A stretch of DNA of 64,000 nt, from assembly GCA_963402885.1 (NCBI GenBank), contig OY727102.1, positions 9,300,001 through 9,364,000 on the forward strand, given 5' to 3'. The notes beneath the pieces are model-generated. The model made no database searches and was not told where the DNA came from. It saw only the letters and a program-made list of their open reading frames with translations. Source of the DNA: Antedon bifida (taxonomy: Eukaryota > Echinodermata > Crinoidea > Comatulida > Antedonidae). The position numbers and the translations under genes were made by a program. Below are positions 13,501 through 24,381 of the stretch, in pieces (the stretch's first letter is position 1; every line of letters starts with the position of its first letter).

Positions 13501-16500
13501 GAATTGTACATTTAACCTAAATAGGTAAAATAAAATGTCATTGTGTTAATTAGCACTACTTACTTTCCTTTGTAATATCAATTAATCAATTGTGATAAAA
13601 TCAATGCACAACAACAACAATGAATAATATTGATTTTATTTTGCAACAAAAAACAAATGCTTTGAACCAAATTATGTCTACATAATACTGATTTAAATTT
13701 GCATAAAGGCGACAATCTACTCTGTTCATAGCAGTCTCTTTTCAATATTTTACATTTATGTTGGTTTTTCTTCCTATTGTTATTAAGATTTATCTAGCCC
13801 GTTGCCACCCGGCCAATTGCCACCTTAGGCCTTTTGCCACCCGGCCTGTTGCCACCTTAGGTATGTTGACACCCAGCCTTTTGCCACCTGATCTGAGTGT
13901 CATTGATTTTTATTAGGAATTTAATAAACATTTGCACTTCTTAATTGTCCCAATTCAAAAACAAAATGTTTTTTTTTTCCCGCCGAAACGGAATAGGCCT
14001 AATAATTTTCTTTTCAATGGTTTAGACCCAGATTTAGGACTTAATTTAATTTAGTATAGTTGTACTTTAAAGTAACATATCATGTATGCCCACGTATTGT
14101 ATTTATCTAAATAAATTTATATCAATTTCGTTACTGTTTTAAATCTCAATTTTCATCAGGACAAAAGGCTAGGATATACAGCATTTCAATTGACTGTCAC
14201 AAAACAATTTGTATAAGCAATTCAAAACAACTGTTTAATCAGTAGCATTTCAGCGGTCCTAGTAAACACCACCATACCACCATCCTACCACCAGAGAGCA
14301 GCCACCTGTTTGGAATGTATTAATGGTATATTACAAATTCCAAGGCTTACTGGTGGTAGGATTTGTTGTTCTGGTAGGTATTTGGTAGGTATCTGGTGGT
14401 GTTTAGTAGGACGCAATCACGCCAGGTTGCCAGTTTTCCCCTCATATTGTTCTTTAAAATGACCTAAAGTGGAAAATGCAATTGAAATGGACCTAGGTGG
14501 CAGTTGGCCGGGTAGCAAATGGCCTTGGTGGCAATAGGCCTAGGGTGGCAAAATACCAGGTGGCAAAAGACCGGATGGCAAAAGTTTGGGTGGCAACGGG
14601 CCGGAAAAGATCTAGAAAACTAAGACCTAAGATATCTTAGTTTTCTAGATCTAGAAAACTAAGATATCTTAGGTCTTAGTTGTCTAGATCCGATGATGGG
14701 TGTCTAGAAAACTAAGATCTAGAAAACTTGTTTTAATGGTGGGTTGTACCATTATATCAAGGGTAATGTATTTTAGTGACTTTTTTAATGGTTAGAATTA
14801 GACTATTCTGTTACCACTAAAGGGGTTTATTTCTATGATGTGATGAGATTTTCAGTAAACAATTTTAGATTTTCTGGTGGTACATACAGGCCATTCTTGT
14901 CTACACATAATATACATACACACAATTACAGTATAAAACTATAAAGAAATGGCAAGTATTTCATCTAGTTGATTTTAAAACCAGACCATTTAGTATTATT
15001 TATTAAATATTTTCAGTGATTTATTTAATAATTTGCTTGCTTCTTGTACTTATCTAGCATATTACATCCACAAACAAATAAATTTTAAATATTTTGCTCA
15101 AATACAATAAACATTTTTTTAAAAAGGGGTATTACTATCCTCCATTTCTTTCTCACAAATGCATTTAAAATCAAGGTAAAATATTATTTCTAATTTATTT
15201 ATTCTTTTTTTTTATTAATTGGGCAGATTAATTTCACATTACTTAGTATTAATTTATTTGCGATAGTGGGGATAAAAAAATTTGCAAATTTGAAAAAAAC
15301 AACCATATTTACGAGTTAGGATGACTATAGCGAGGCATTTAATAAAAAGGCAAACTGCCTTAAAATGTAAATGTGACATGTTTCGAGAAACTATTCTCAT
15401 CATCAGAACAGTAAACAACGCCTAGAGTGCTTATATACCAATAGGACATATTGTATGTAAATAAGTAAGTAATTAGCATAATAAAACAACAAGGAATGTA
15501 GGCAACAAACAATCATATGGCAAGTGTGACGCCTAAGTTATAGATTTGTTTGTTCAAGGAAGGTTTACTCCACTAGATGTGGAGGACTTCCTTGACTTTA
15601 AGTTTGAAAGCAGAATCTGCAGAATCCAGAACGGTGGATAAGGCACCGTAAGTTTGGTGGTATTATTCATGAACCATATTTACATTTTAAATATAGGCCT
15701 GTCTGTAGTAATACATAATTATTATTATAGTGTGTGTTGTGAATGTAGAGTTTTCCCATATTTCATAACCCTGTTTGTGAGAATGGCCCTACTACCACAA
15801 GGACACATATATGTCAAGCCTCTGCTGTCTGTATTTACATATCGTAAATCTTCTAATTGTAACCCTGGGTTGTTATTCTTTGATTGCTTCGTAGGGTGGG
15901 TTACTATTAGAAGGGGGGTTACTATTAGAGTAGTGGGTTACTATTAGAAATCTGAAATTAGGCACCTGAAAATAGTAACCCACCCCAACTTTTCCGGTCA
16001 GCAACTCATAGCTAAATAATAAAACAGTACGAATAAAATTTGATTGAACTCTAACTTTATTTTATAAACTCAAAAACACTCAGTCATCCCCCACTCCCAA
16101 CATGCATTATCTCCTTACAAAATATGGCTGCATCATAAGTTTTTTTGACTCTGGAGTAGTGGGTTATTATTATAGATTGACTTATATGGTGGTTACTATT
16201 AGAAGGGGGGTTATTATTAGAGTGTGGGTTACTATTAGAAGATTTACGGTATGATAGTTATGATGTTTGTTAATAATAATATCTATTAATAATTATTATT
16301 AGTTTACATATGATACTTTTAAAAAAGCAATATTAAGAATATAATGGTAGAACCCACCATTTAAAAAAATCTTAGTTTTCTAGATCTAGAAAACTAAGAT
16401 ATCTTAGGTCTTAGTTTTCTAGATCTTAGTTTTCTAGACACCCCCCAGGAAAACAATGTTTATTATTTTAATGAATATCCAGAATAAAGAAAAATGTGTA

Positions 16501-16901
16501 ACTATCTAGATTGTGGAGCTAATTGAATATATAATGATTGTTGCATTGTCATTGACTAGCCTACTGGGTGAAAGTGTGACATTGCGACAACGACTCTTGT
16601 CTCATGTTCTCTCTTAGAATACTATTTGTTAAACTAAAAAAAAACAAAAACTAGGGTGAATGATGAATAAAGTATAAGTAATAAAACGTGTGCCAAAAAC
16701 ATCTTCTATCAGATTCTACGTACCTTGAATGAAATGTTCCATTTTAAGATGATCTGACTCCAAACTCTGACTGACTTTGAATCTTGCATTATCGATTGCA
16801 GTTATTCTAATTGTTCCGAGTATAGCACCAAATGCAAACATCAGCAATGCAAATCCAGTACATGATGCAAAACGCCTTAAGTTTACTTTTGATGAATTCA
16901 T
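7596..16901 (-). CDS. SLC24A: K+-dependent Na+/Ca2+ exchanger, SLC24 (NCKX) family, complete CDS
   Basis: Nine coding exons on the minus strand: 16901-16724, 13058-12849, 12587-12504, 11106-11003, 10853-10753, 10569-10229, 9860-9615, 8389-8288 and 7921-7596. All have GT..AG borders, every phase matches, and the sum is 1692 nt (563 aa plus stop). The start ATG follows an acceptor at 16906, so the 5' UTR is spliced. Family features: an N-terminal hydrophobic segment (signal or TM0, about residues 17-35); alpha-1 repeat [16 protein letters not shown] with Glu151; an acidic/polar cytoplasmic loop about residues 247-365; alpha-2 repeat [19 protein letters not shown] with Asp445, then [18 protein letters not shown]; and a hydrophobic C-terminus. 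Such exchangers extrude Ca2+ with K+ in return for Na+ across plasma or organelle membranes. An oddity is Glu472 where NCKX proteins carry Asp in the SNxFD motif. The subgroup (NCKX3/4/5-like) is uncertain. Confidence 0.93.
8517..9542. mobile_element. Long-arm foldback element, Mutator-like, in SLC24 intron
   Basis: Inverted arms of about 400 bp (8517-8911 and 9140-9542) face each other across a spacer of about 230 bp. The ends are GGGTGTGTAGAA and its complement. A perfect 10-bp direct repeat TGTGTGTACC lies on both sides (8507-8516 and 9543-9552), a good target duplication. The outer arms hold a GC-rich minirepeat (GGTCGTCCAATTCGAGGTCG and variants). Long arms with 9-11 bp duplications are typical of Mutator/foldback elements. 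No transposase is present. It lies between the exons ending at 9615 and starting at 8389 and disrupts no splice signal. Confidence 0.85.
11107..12503. other. SLC24 intron; 55-bp palindrome
   Basis: The intron has no recognisable gene. Positions 12125-12179 form a hairpin: GGAGATGTAAAATAAAA pairs with TTTTATTTTACATCTCC across a short loop. It may be a small palindromic element. Confidence 0.55.
13797..14601. mobile_element. Inverted-repeat element with TTGCCACC subrepeats, in SLC24 intron
   Basis: Ends are GCCCGTTGCCACCC (13797) and its complement GGGTGGCAACGGGC (to 14601). Each arm contains several degenerate copies of a 15-17 bp unit (TTGCCACCCGGCC and variants). I could not define a target duplication. 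A smaller inverted element is nested at 14257-14411. No coding capacity. Confidence 0.7.
14257..14411. mobile_element. Nested inverted-repeat MITE, about 155 bp
   Basis: TCCTAGTAAACACCACC at the left mirrors GGTGGTGTTTAGTAGGA at the right, with further internal TACCACC/GGTGGTA symmetry. It sits inside the TTGCCACC element. Confidence 0.6.
15310..15560 (-). mobile_element. Possible Penelope-like fragment with degenerate hammerhead core
   Basis: On the minus strand CTGATGA is followed by a GAGAA/TTCTC stem and then GAAAC (15376-15407), the order of a hammerhead core. One extra base precedes stem II and stem I pairs poorly, so it is at best a decayed ribozyme. The surroundings, including CTTATATACCAATAGGAC, look like terminal repeat DNA of such retroelements. 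Confidence 0.3.
15842..16249. mobile_element. TA-flanked MITE (mariner-type), copy 1
   Basis: Ends (T/C)CGTAAATCTTCTAATTG and its complement GAAGATTTACGG are flanked by TA. Subterminal repeats GGGTTACTATTAGA recur in both arms. A second copy is at 24663-25096. Confidence 0.7.
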
Positions 16902-16905
16902 AATA

Positions 16906-19400
16906 CTGCAGTAGAAAAATACGGAAATATCGAGAAAATATAAACATATATAGGTATAAGTTGGGTATAATTGAGCTGTATGCCTACAATTTATTATTTT
17001 AAATAATTTGTATTTGGGAATATTTGCACTTTCTAATACCACAGAGCAATGAAACAGTTTTATTGCTTTATGCTAAAACTTACAGCATGTTATATCCATA
17101 CAAAATATTTGTTAAATAATAGTAAACAATGTAGGCATATTTGTGTTAATAGTATTACAATCTATTCCGTCTTTAATGTTGTACTGTACATTATTTCATT
17201 TATATGTAAAATGGTATTGCACAGACGACTGATTGTTGATTATGATTGCATGTGAAAAACAGTGCTTATTTTGTACTTTCAATCCATGTGATTTACAATA
17301 ATAACACTTAGGACATGAAATAGTAGACTGGTGTCATTGAGTATTTTTTTTAAACCGCCTATATTCCATACATAGGATAATACAAACAGAAGGAGAAATA
17401 TATATGCAAAGAACAACCGTTTATGGAGTGGAACGAAATACAGTAGAAATGTAAATCGATTGTTATTGTAAAGGCAGTCAAATTAAAGAACTTAGCTACA
17501 TATAAATTTGATCAATTTATATTATTTTGCCAGATATTTAGTCAGCACTGGCGGTATGGGAAAACATATTTAGAATTGAGTAGGTTAACTTTTTTTTGTT
17601 CATGATACTAAGTGTAAAATTTCATTTTCCATATATTTTATAACTTTTAGAATTATTTAAATAATTTGTATAATTTAATAATGAAAGTTTCTGCTCATTT
17701 TTTGTTGATCGCAGATCTCGAAAACTTGGCCAGCAGATGCACGTATATGTGGTTGTGCAACAAACTTTAGTTTAATGAAAATATGGTCGATTTTCTGAAA
17801 TTCTTAAATTGACTATAAATTCAAAACTAACAGCCTTTTTCAAATGAAACTTAGACACACGGATGCTTCATGTCAAGGATCATCTTCCTGTATCATCAGC
17901 ACACTTTGGAACATTGGTATTTTCGCGCGCACGCGCGCTTTGAAAGTTAAAAATGCACAAAATCAATTTCTAATCAACTTTCTACGTTTCAGGACATTTT
18001 AAGCATTTCACATTTTTCAAAAATTTCGCGCGCGCTTTTGCGTACTTAGCTCGTACGCAGCTTAGACAGACCGTTTTTGCACTTGATTGTTCTGTATACC
18101 TTTTATGATAAGTTCCTTTAATTTTGGATAAATGTAAAATAATGACACACGTGACGTGCACGTCAAACTTTAAAAATCGTGCGTCTAAAAATGGTAAATT
18201 TTATGCAAATTTGTCTAAAAATATGCCTATTTTAAATCGATTATAGCTCTCGGAGATGGCTGGTGACCACCCATTTTTTTCACTTATTATAAAGTTGTAG
18301 ATATGAATTCATGTGGAATTTAGACCGTAAGTATGTTATGACGTCATCATATGGCCATCTGAATTTTACAAATTTGATTTTTATCTCTTTTGGCACAGTT
18401 TGTCACATTCAATAGAGCGCATATCGAGTAAACGTTATCAATTTTCTTCAAATTTTCAATAATTCTATTACTTAAAACATTCTCCTTCAGACACATGAAC
18501 TTTATTTTTAATTTGAAAATGTCATCATATTCAAACAATTAAAGATATGTATTGTCCCTTGAAACACAAAAAATGAAGGTCAAAATATTCTAAATTTAAA
18601 TTGGCCATATCAAAGTAATATTAAAGTTATTCACTTTAAGTCGAAAATTCGAGCCAAAAACAACAAGTTTACGTAATTAACAGGTAAATTAATTTGATTA
18701 CATTTTGTCTGGAAAATCATCGCGACCGAAAGTAAACAAAGATTTCAAACCACAAGTATGCATTATGCATGATGCTAATTAGGATTGTTTACAACTTGAC
18801 ACGGTTGAGAAGGTGTTTTCACACAGATCGCGAGGAAGTTTTATGATTATGCATACAGAGTGACCCACTTTTTTTCGAAATCTTTTTTTTTGGAATTAGT
18901 CAAAGGGACAATGCATCTTTAAATAAACGTGAATGGTGTAAAATAAAACGAATCGTCAACTAATACGGTTTACACGCTTGTTGAATGATTTTGATCGATG
19001 TTATGCTGTTTGTACAATCGTTGTGGTGCAGCTTCTGTGGGCTAAGCCTAATAAATAGCATCTGTATGTTACGATGCGTTGCGCAATAGCCTAACTCGTC
19101 ACAGTTCAAATCTAGTCTTGTATTTATAATTCGATTATATAGTTTTAATTGATTAATGTATTGGAAAACAAATCTAAAATGAATTGAAAACTCCACACAT
19201 ACATAATATACATACAAAGGATTTCGACGTGAGAAGCAATAATAAATATCTATTTCAAATATGCATGCAAGATTTATCTGCTGCATTTGGCATCGTTAGG
19301 CTACTTTTTATATGATGAACGTTCAGAAAGTTTCTACAGAACTACAATCTAATTTAAAATTAGTCATCAAAAATTATATAAATGCATTGAATTTACTTAC
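16906..19400 (-). other. First intron of SLC24 (5' UTR intron), repeat-rich
   Basis: The stretch runs from the acceptor at 16906 to a candidate donor at 19400. It holds a segment (18240-18520) related to sequences at 31390-31560 and 32340-32520 (GATGACGTCA/TGACGTCATC, CATATGGCC, TCACATT) and a family A TTAA element. I see no coding exon. Confidence 0.45.
18543..18918. mobile_element. TTAA-flanked MITE, family A, copy 2
   Basis: Left end AGATATGTATTGTCCC and right end GGGACAATGCATCT, with TTAA at 18539-18542 and 18919-18922. The interior matches the longer copies at 35928 and 54890 but lacks about 170 bp. Confidence 0.75.
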
Positions 19401-19540
19401 AGAGACCGAGCACACAGAGGGACTAAAATTTACCCATATGGTAATATCCTCGCTATCTTCAATCAAGGCGATTCCAAAATGCACTGCCACTTGTTTCCAA
19501 CTTCGTTCTTGATTTTTCTGTCTATATAGCCAACTTACGC
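19401..19540 (-). promoter_or_regulatory. Candidate 5' UTR exon and promoter side of SLC24
   Basis: On the minus strand GGTCTCT is followed by GTAAGTAAAT, a strong donor at 19400, the right strand and place to splice to the acceptor at 16906. The upstream limit is a guess, and no TATA box is clear. Transcript data would be needed to fix it. Confidence 0.3.
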
Positions 19541-20157
19541 TCTGCAGTGACTTTTACGACTAAAGATGGTACCATCGTTTCTTTCAGCGATAATTTTTTA
19601 CGTTTATTATGAGAAGTATCTCGTGGAAATTACACTACAGATTGAACTTATACTCTATGTAAGTTGCAAGTACATTTGCAGATTGCCTACGGTTAAGCAG
19701 AAACTCTTATTATGTCAAAAGACCTGTGCCCATATTTTGGATAGTTGATTACGTTCACCTTTGAATGGTACGGTCCCGTTAATCGATAACTTATCATCAA
19801 TTGCTTATTGATTCAGTAGGCCTGCCATCATTATACAAATGACGTATTAAAAGGCTGCAAACCGCAAATATAGGTAGGCCTAATAATATGTGATATACTG
19901 AAAAATATTATTCTTGAGTAAAAACACAGCTTTCGATTTAAATATAACAGTAGAGCCAAGCAAATATTCATAAGGGTAACTCTGGATTTGAAATTTATAT
20001 TGTTTATTATGAAAATACACAACGCTCGTTCTTCACTGACAATAAAAATAAGTGGGATTATAATAAGTGTTGTTGCAAAGATTTATCCAGGCCTACTGTA
20101 TATATATATACTATAATTATATACTGTAAAAATTCTGTTGTTGCGTAAATATATAAT

Positions 20158-20329
20158 ATATATAAACTCATCAGGCAATGAACATTAATTCTAAACCGCC
20201 CGGTGATATACTGAAATTTAATTAATTAATTTGAAACGATAAAGATGAGGAAATCTGTGAGAATGAGAAAAAGTCGCCCCAACCGAGACTCGAACTCGGA
20301 CCGCCTGCTTGATATGCAGATGTCCTAAC
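20158..20329 (-). repeat. Repeat unit (copy 1 of 2) covering tRNA-like 3' part and body
   Basis: This segment is essentially identical to 20522-20693. Both copies run from a TA-rich tail through about 110 bp of body into the tRNA-like sequence. The second copy stops inside the D arm. This is the pattern of a SINE, 5'-truncated in one copy, or of a local duplication. Confidence 0.8.
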
Positions 20330-20346
20330 CATTAGACCACTGGGGC
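20275..20346 (-). tRNA. tRNA-like gene, anticodon AUC, SINE head
   Basis: The minus strand folds into a full 72-nt cloverleaf: acceptor GCCCCAG/TTGGGGC, D stem GTCT/GGAC, anticodon stem TCTGC/GCAGG with loop ATATCAA (anticodon AUC, codon GAU, nominally Asp), and T arm CCGAG-TTCGAGT-CTCGG. A TTTTT pol III terminator follows at once (20268-20272). The body resembles eukaryotic Glu/Asp tRNAs, but Asp tRNAs normally use GUC. The downstream body is repeated, so it is more likely a SINE promoter than a translating tRNA. Confidence 0.6.
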
Positions 20347-20521
20347 TTTCATGGTATTGTTCAAACTCGATTGGATAGCGACTCTTTAACATTCTCGGCG
20401 TGGTGTACGGCGGAACAGCACTAGTCCTCAGTTGTACGCACGCGCACCAGAGATCAAATTGATACGCTCTCATCTTTCAGTAATTTTATTCACGAGGCGG
20501 GATTTCCGAAGAGATACTTTT

Positions 20522-20693
20522 ATATATATAAACTCATCAGGCAATGAACATTAATTCTAAACCGCCCGGTGATATACTGAAATTTAATTAATTAATTTGA
20601 AACGATAAAGATGAGGAAATCTGTGAGAATGAGAAAAAGTCGCCCCAACCGAGACTCGAACTCGGACCGCCTGCTTGATATGCAGATGTCCTA
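20522..20693 (-). repeat. Repeat unit (copy 2), tRNA-like part truncated in the D arm
   Basis: Near-identical to 20158-20329. It ends at ...GTCCTAA and runs directly into a TA microsatellite (20694-20711). Confidence 0.8.
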
Positions 20694-20770
20694 AATATAT
20701 ATATATATATATTTCACCTATATATGTATAAATAAAATAACAGCAGAAAACTTGGTACTTCATTATTTTA

Positions 20771-20828
20771 ATCACTACAAATTTGTTTCGTACGACCAGC
20801 ATGTAGCTGGCCGCACTCTTCAGGTGAA
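20771..20828 (-). ncRNA. Hammerhead ribozyme motif, type I, Penelope-like
   Basis: On the minus strand the parts occur in order: stem I strand TTCAC, core CTGAAGA, an 11-bp stem II (GTGCGGCCAGC / GCTGGTCGTAC, loop TACAT, two G-U pairs), core GAAA, stem III CAAATTTG, the TA of the cleavage triplet GTA, then GTGA, which closes stem I. Every invariant core base is present. Stem III is a loopless palindrome, so the fold would favour a dimer, as reported for ribozymes in Penelope-like retroelements. No Penelope coding region is visible here. Confidence 0.72.
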
Positions 20829-21010
20829 ATGTAAAACATAAGTGACACAGTTGTCTCATAGTGCTTAATAGAAGTGAGTCATCAGGAAGTCGTATACAAT
20901 AGCCTATTGTTTTAGATTTAGATAAACTATTTGGATCTGCAATTTATATATATATATATATTACGCAACAACAGAATGTTTACAGTATATAATTATATAC
21001 AGTAGGCAGA

Positions 21011-22416
21011 ATTTTTACTCAAAATGGATAGAAGGTTGGTAGGCCTTCGGTACCGATTTTTACCACCTAATAAAACCCTGTTTAGGCCTACTAAGTAAGT
21101 TTCGATAATTAATTATTGACGATTAATATGAATTTGCCCAGGATAGGTACACACTGTCAATGTAAGAATCCCTATAATGATTCGTATGTATTTACGTAAC
21201 TGTAACTGTATTCTGAACGATCTCCTAATTTAAATAACTATTGCACGCACAGGTGGACAACGGTATATAGCCTGTTGTTTGCCGTGAAGGCGTTTTAGTT
21301 ACGTTATGTTCTTTAGCGTGTTAACATGTTTAATTGTAGAAGGACTACTTTAAATTACCAGGCAGCTTGCTGGATAAATGTTGTTCAGTATACTATTGTG
21401 AGAAATAAATGGAAAGACAACTTGCAACTTTTGTTTTCTGCGTAATTCATAATCCTTGTTTTTAACCCAAAAGGAGTGTGGTCTCCTGTCCTATTAACGT
21501 AGCGTTGGCTCCGTTACAGTAAATGATTGTCAAATGATGCTAATACCCGCACACGATAACATCCATCTATAATTCTCAATAATCGTTTTTAGTTGTTTAA
21601 ATTAATGTGGGTTCGATACCATGCAATGAACACACACACACATATTTTTTACAATTTTCAGTTATTTGAGCCGAGGGTACGCGAGCGAATAAATTATAGC
21701 AAATAGCAATTTTAAACCCGGAGCTACCCTTTAATATGCCTATACTTACCTGTGTTAACTATTATACCTTGAACATATCCAGGCTGATGAGACGAATGGT
21801 CTTTCTTTAAGATACGGTTCTGGCAGCATTTGAAACAGTCATGTGTTAATTTAAAATCTATTAATACATTTTAAATTTATGCGCTGCTCTTATGTACCAA
21901 ATGTTTCAGCCATGCAATATTGTTAATATGATGATTATTATTATTATTGCCGTATTAAAATACGCCGCAATTCCAATTGATCATATTTTTTTTTTTCAAT
22001 TTGTAACAGATGGGAGAAAGGTCATTTATGTAACTTGAATAAATGCAGGCATAATTTGCGTTGTTTGACGTAGTCATCGTGTTACCAAACCAGGTTCAAT
22101 GATAAATTTTATTAATTAAATTTAATTAGTATCCGATTAATCTCAGCATGGATCCAACAATTCATTTAATATTATACAGATAATGAATCTATTCAAGTAT
22201 TGTTCCATAAATTAAATCCACAACTAAAACGCACTAAATTAGGTCAACAATATGTTAGGCCTACTTATTCTGGAATAATCTGTGATCATATAAAACAATA
22301 GCCCATACTAAGTTTATTTTAAAAGAGATGTATGTATTATGTATTACATATGTAAGCTAAAACATAAAAAAGTCTTATCGTGAAAAACACCGACCTTGTG
22401 AATCTCAAAGTCCGTA
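21011..22416. other. Intergenic, no gene seen
   Basis: AT-rich spacer with a short CA run near 21632. I see no gene. Confidence 0.5.
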
Positions 22417-24300
22417 GAAAGGAAACGGATCGAACGGGGTCAGGAATATAAAAACAGAGCAGGGGAACGGATCGAGCGGGGTCAGGGACATATAAAAAGC
22501 GGAGCAGGGGAACGGATCGATCGGGGTCAGGGACATATAAAAAGCGGAGCAGGGGAACGGATCGATCGGGGTCAGGAATATAAAAACAGAGCAGGGGAAC
22601 GGATCGAGCGGGGTCAGGAATATAAAAACAGAGCAGGGGAACGGATCGAGCGGGGTCAGGGACATATAAAAAACGGAGCAGGGGACGGATCGATCGGGGT
22701 CAGGGACATATAAAAAGCGGAGCAGGGGAACGGATCGATCGGGGTCAGGAATATAAAAACAGAGCAGGGGAACGGATCGAGCGGGGTCAGGAATATAAAA
22801 ACAGAGCAGGGGAACGGATCGAGCGGGGTCAGGGACATATAAAAAACGGAGCAGGGGAACGGATCGATCGGGGTCAGGAATATAAAAACAGAGCAGGGGA
22901 ACGGATCGAGCGGGGTCAGGGACATATAAAAAACGGAGCAGGGGACGGATCGATCGGGGTCAGGGACATATAAAAAGCGGAGCAGGGGAACGGATCGATC
23001 GGGGTCAGGGACATATACAAAACGGAGCAGGGGACGGATCGATCGGGGTCAGGGACATATAAAAAACGGAGCAGGGGACGGATCGATCGGGGTCAGGGAC
23101 ATATAAAAAGCGGAGCAGGGGAACGGATCGATCGGGGTCAGAGACATATACAAAACGGAAGAGGGGAAGGGATTTATCGGGGTCAGGAACATATAAAAAA
23201 CGGAGCAGGGGGACGGATCGATCGGGGTCAGGAACATATAAAAAACGGAGCAGGGGGACGGATCGATCGGGGTCAGGAACATATAAAAAACGGAGCAGGG
23301 GGACGGATCGATCGGGGTCAGGGACATATAAAAAGCGGAGCAGGGGAACGGATCGAGCGGGGTCAGGGACATATAAAAAGCGGAGCAGGGGAACGGATCG
23401 AGCGGAGTCAGGGACATATAAAAAGCGGAACAGGGGAACGGATCGATCGGGGTCAGGGACATATAAAAAGCGGAGCAGGGGAACGGATCGATCGGGGTCA
23501 GGGACATATACAAAACGGAGCAGGGGAACGGATCGATCGGGGTCAGGGACATATAAAAAGCGGAGCAGGGGAACGGATCGATCGGGGTCAGGAATATAAA
23601 AACAGAGCAGGGGAACGGATCGAGCGGGGTCAGGGACATATACAAAGCGGAGCAGGGGGACGGATCGATCGGGGTCAGGGACATATAAAAAGCGGAGCAG
23701 GGGAACGGATCGATCGATCAGAGTCAGGAATATAAAAACAGAGCAGGGGAACGGATCGAGCGGGGTCAGGAATATAAAAACAGAGCAGGGGAACGGATCG
23801 AGCGGGGTCAGGAATATAAAAACAGAGCAGGGGAACGGATCGAGCGGGGTCAGGGACATATACAAAACGGAGCAGGGGGACGGATCGATCGGGGTCAGGG
23901 ACATATAAAAAGCGGAGCAGGGGAACGGATCGCTCGGGGTCAGGAATATAAAAACAGAGCAGGGGAACGGATCGAGCGGGGTCAGGGACATATACAAAAC
24001 GAAGCAGGGGGACGGATCGATCGGGGTCAGGGACATATAAAAAGCGGAGCAGGGGAACGGATCGATCGGGGTCAGGGACATATACAAAACGGAGCAGGGG
24101 GACGGATCGATCGGGGTCAGGGACATATACAAAACGGAGCAGGGGGACGGATCGATCGGGGTCAGGGACATATAAAAAGCGGAGCAGGGGAACGGATCGA
24201 TCGGGGTCAGAGACATATACAAAACGGAAGAGGGGAAGGGATTTATCGGGGTCAGGAACATATAAAAAACGGAGCAGGGGAAGAGAACAGAGCAGGGAAA
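22417..24300. repeat. Minisatellite, 42-46 bp unit, about 43 copies
   Basis: Tandem units read GGAACGGATCGATCGGGGTC, AGGGACATATAAAAAGCGGA and GCAGG, with a shorter variant AGGAATATAAAAACAGAGCAG. Each unit has a CGATCG palindrome and a TATAAAA-like word. G is concentrated on the plus strand. Because many units are 45 bp, open frames of up to 448 codons arise on the minus strand (SLTPIDPFPCSAFYM repeats). They shift frame where units are 42, 44 or 46 bp and have no other protein character. I do not call a gene. Confidence 0.9.
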
Positions 24301-24381
24301 CGGAACAGAAACGACATAATAGGAAAAAAACGGAGCAAGGGAAGAAAACATAGCAGGGGCGGAAAATTGTTTAAAACATAG

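Larger units (their letters stand above)
14605..16440. mobile_element. Element with palindromic inverted ends, in SLC24 intron
   Basis: Both ends (14605-14731 and 16369-16440) are runs of AGATCTAGAAAACTAAG and its complement, joined by GATATC. Next to them are inverted arms ATGGTGGGTTGTACCATTAT (14736 on) and ATAATGGTAGAACCCACCAT (16340 on). The interior holds a Penelope-like fragment and a TA-flanked MITE, so this appears to be a host element with later insertions. Confidence 0.6.
20092..21010. repeat. AT-rich inverted repeat enclosing tRNA-like copies and ribozyme
   Basis: CCTACTGTATATA...TTCTGTTGTTGCGTAA (20092-20155) mirrors TTACGCAACAACAGAA...TATACAGTAGGCAG (20955-21010). Between the arms lie two copies of a tRNA-headed unit and a hammerhead motif, so this looks like a host foldback element filled by insertions. 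Confidence 0.6.

Noticed and set aside
22417..24300. CRISPR-like array
   Set aside because: Units are contiguous tandem copies without unique spacers, in a eukaryotic genome.
23005..24351. 448-codon open frame on the minus strand
   Set aside because: It is wholly the 45-bp minisatellite read in frame. Units of other lengths shift the frame and there is no non-repeat protein, promoter or splice context.
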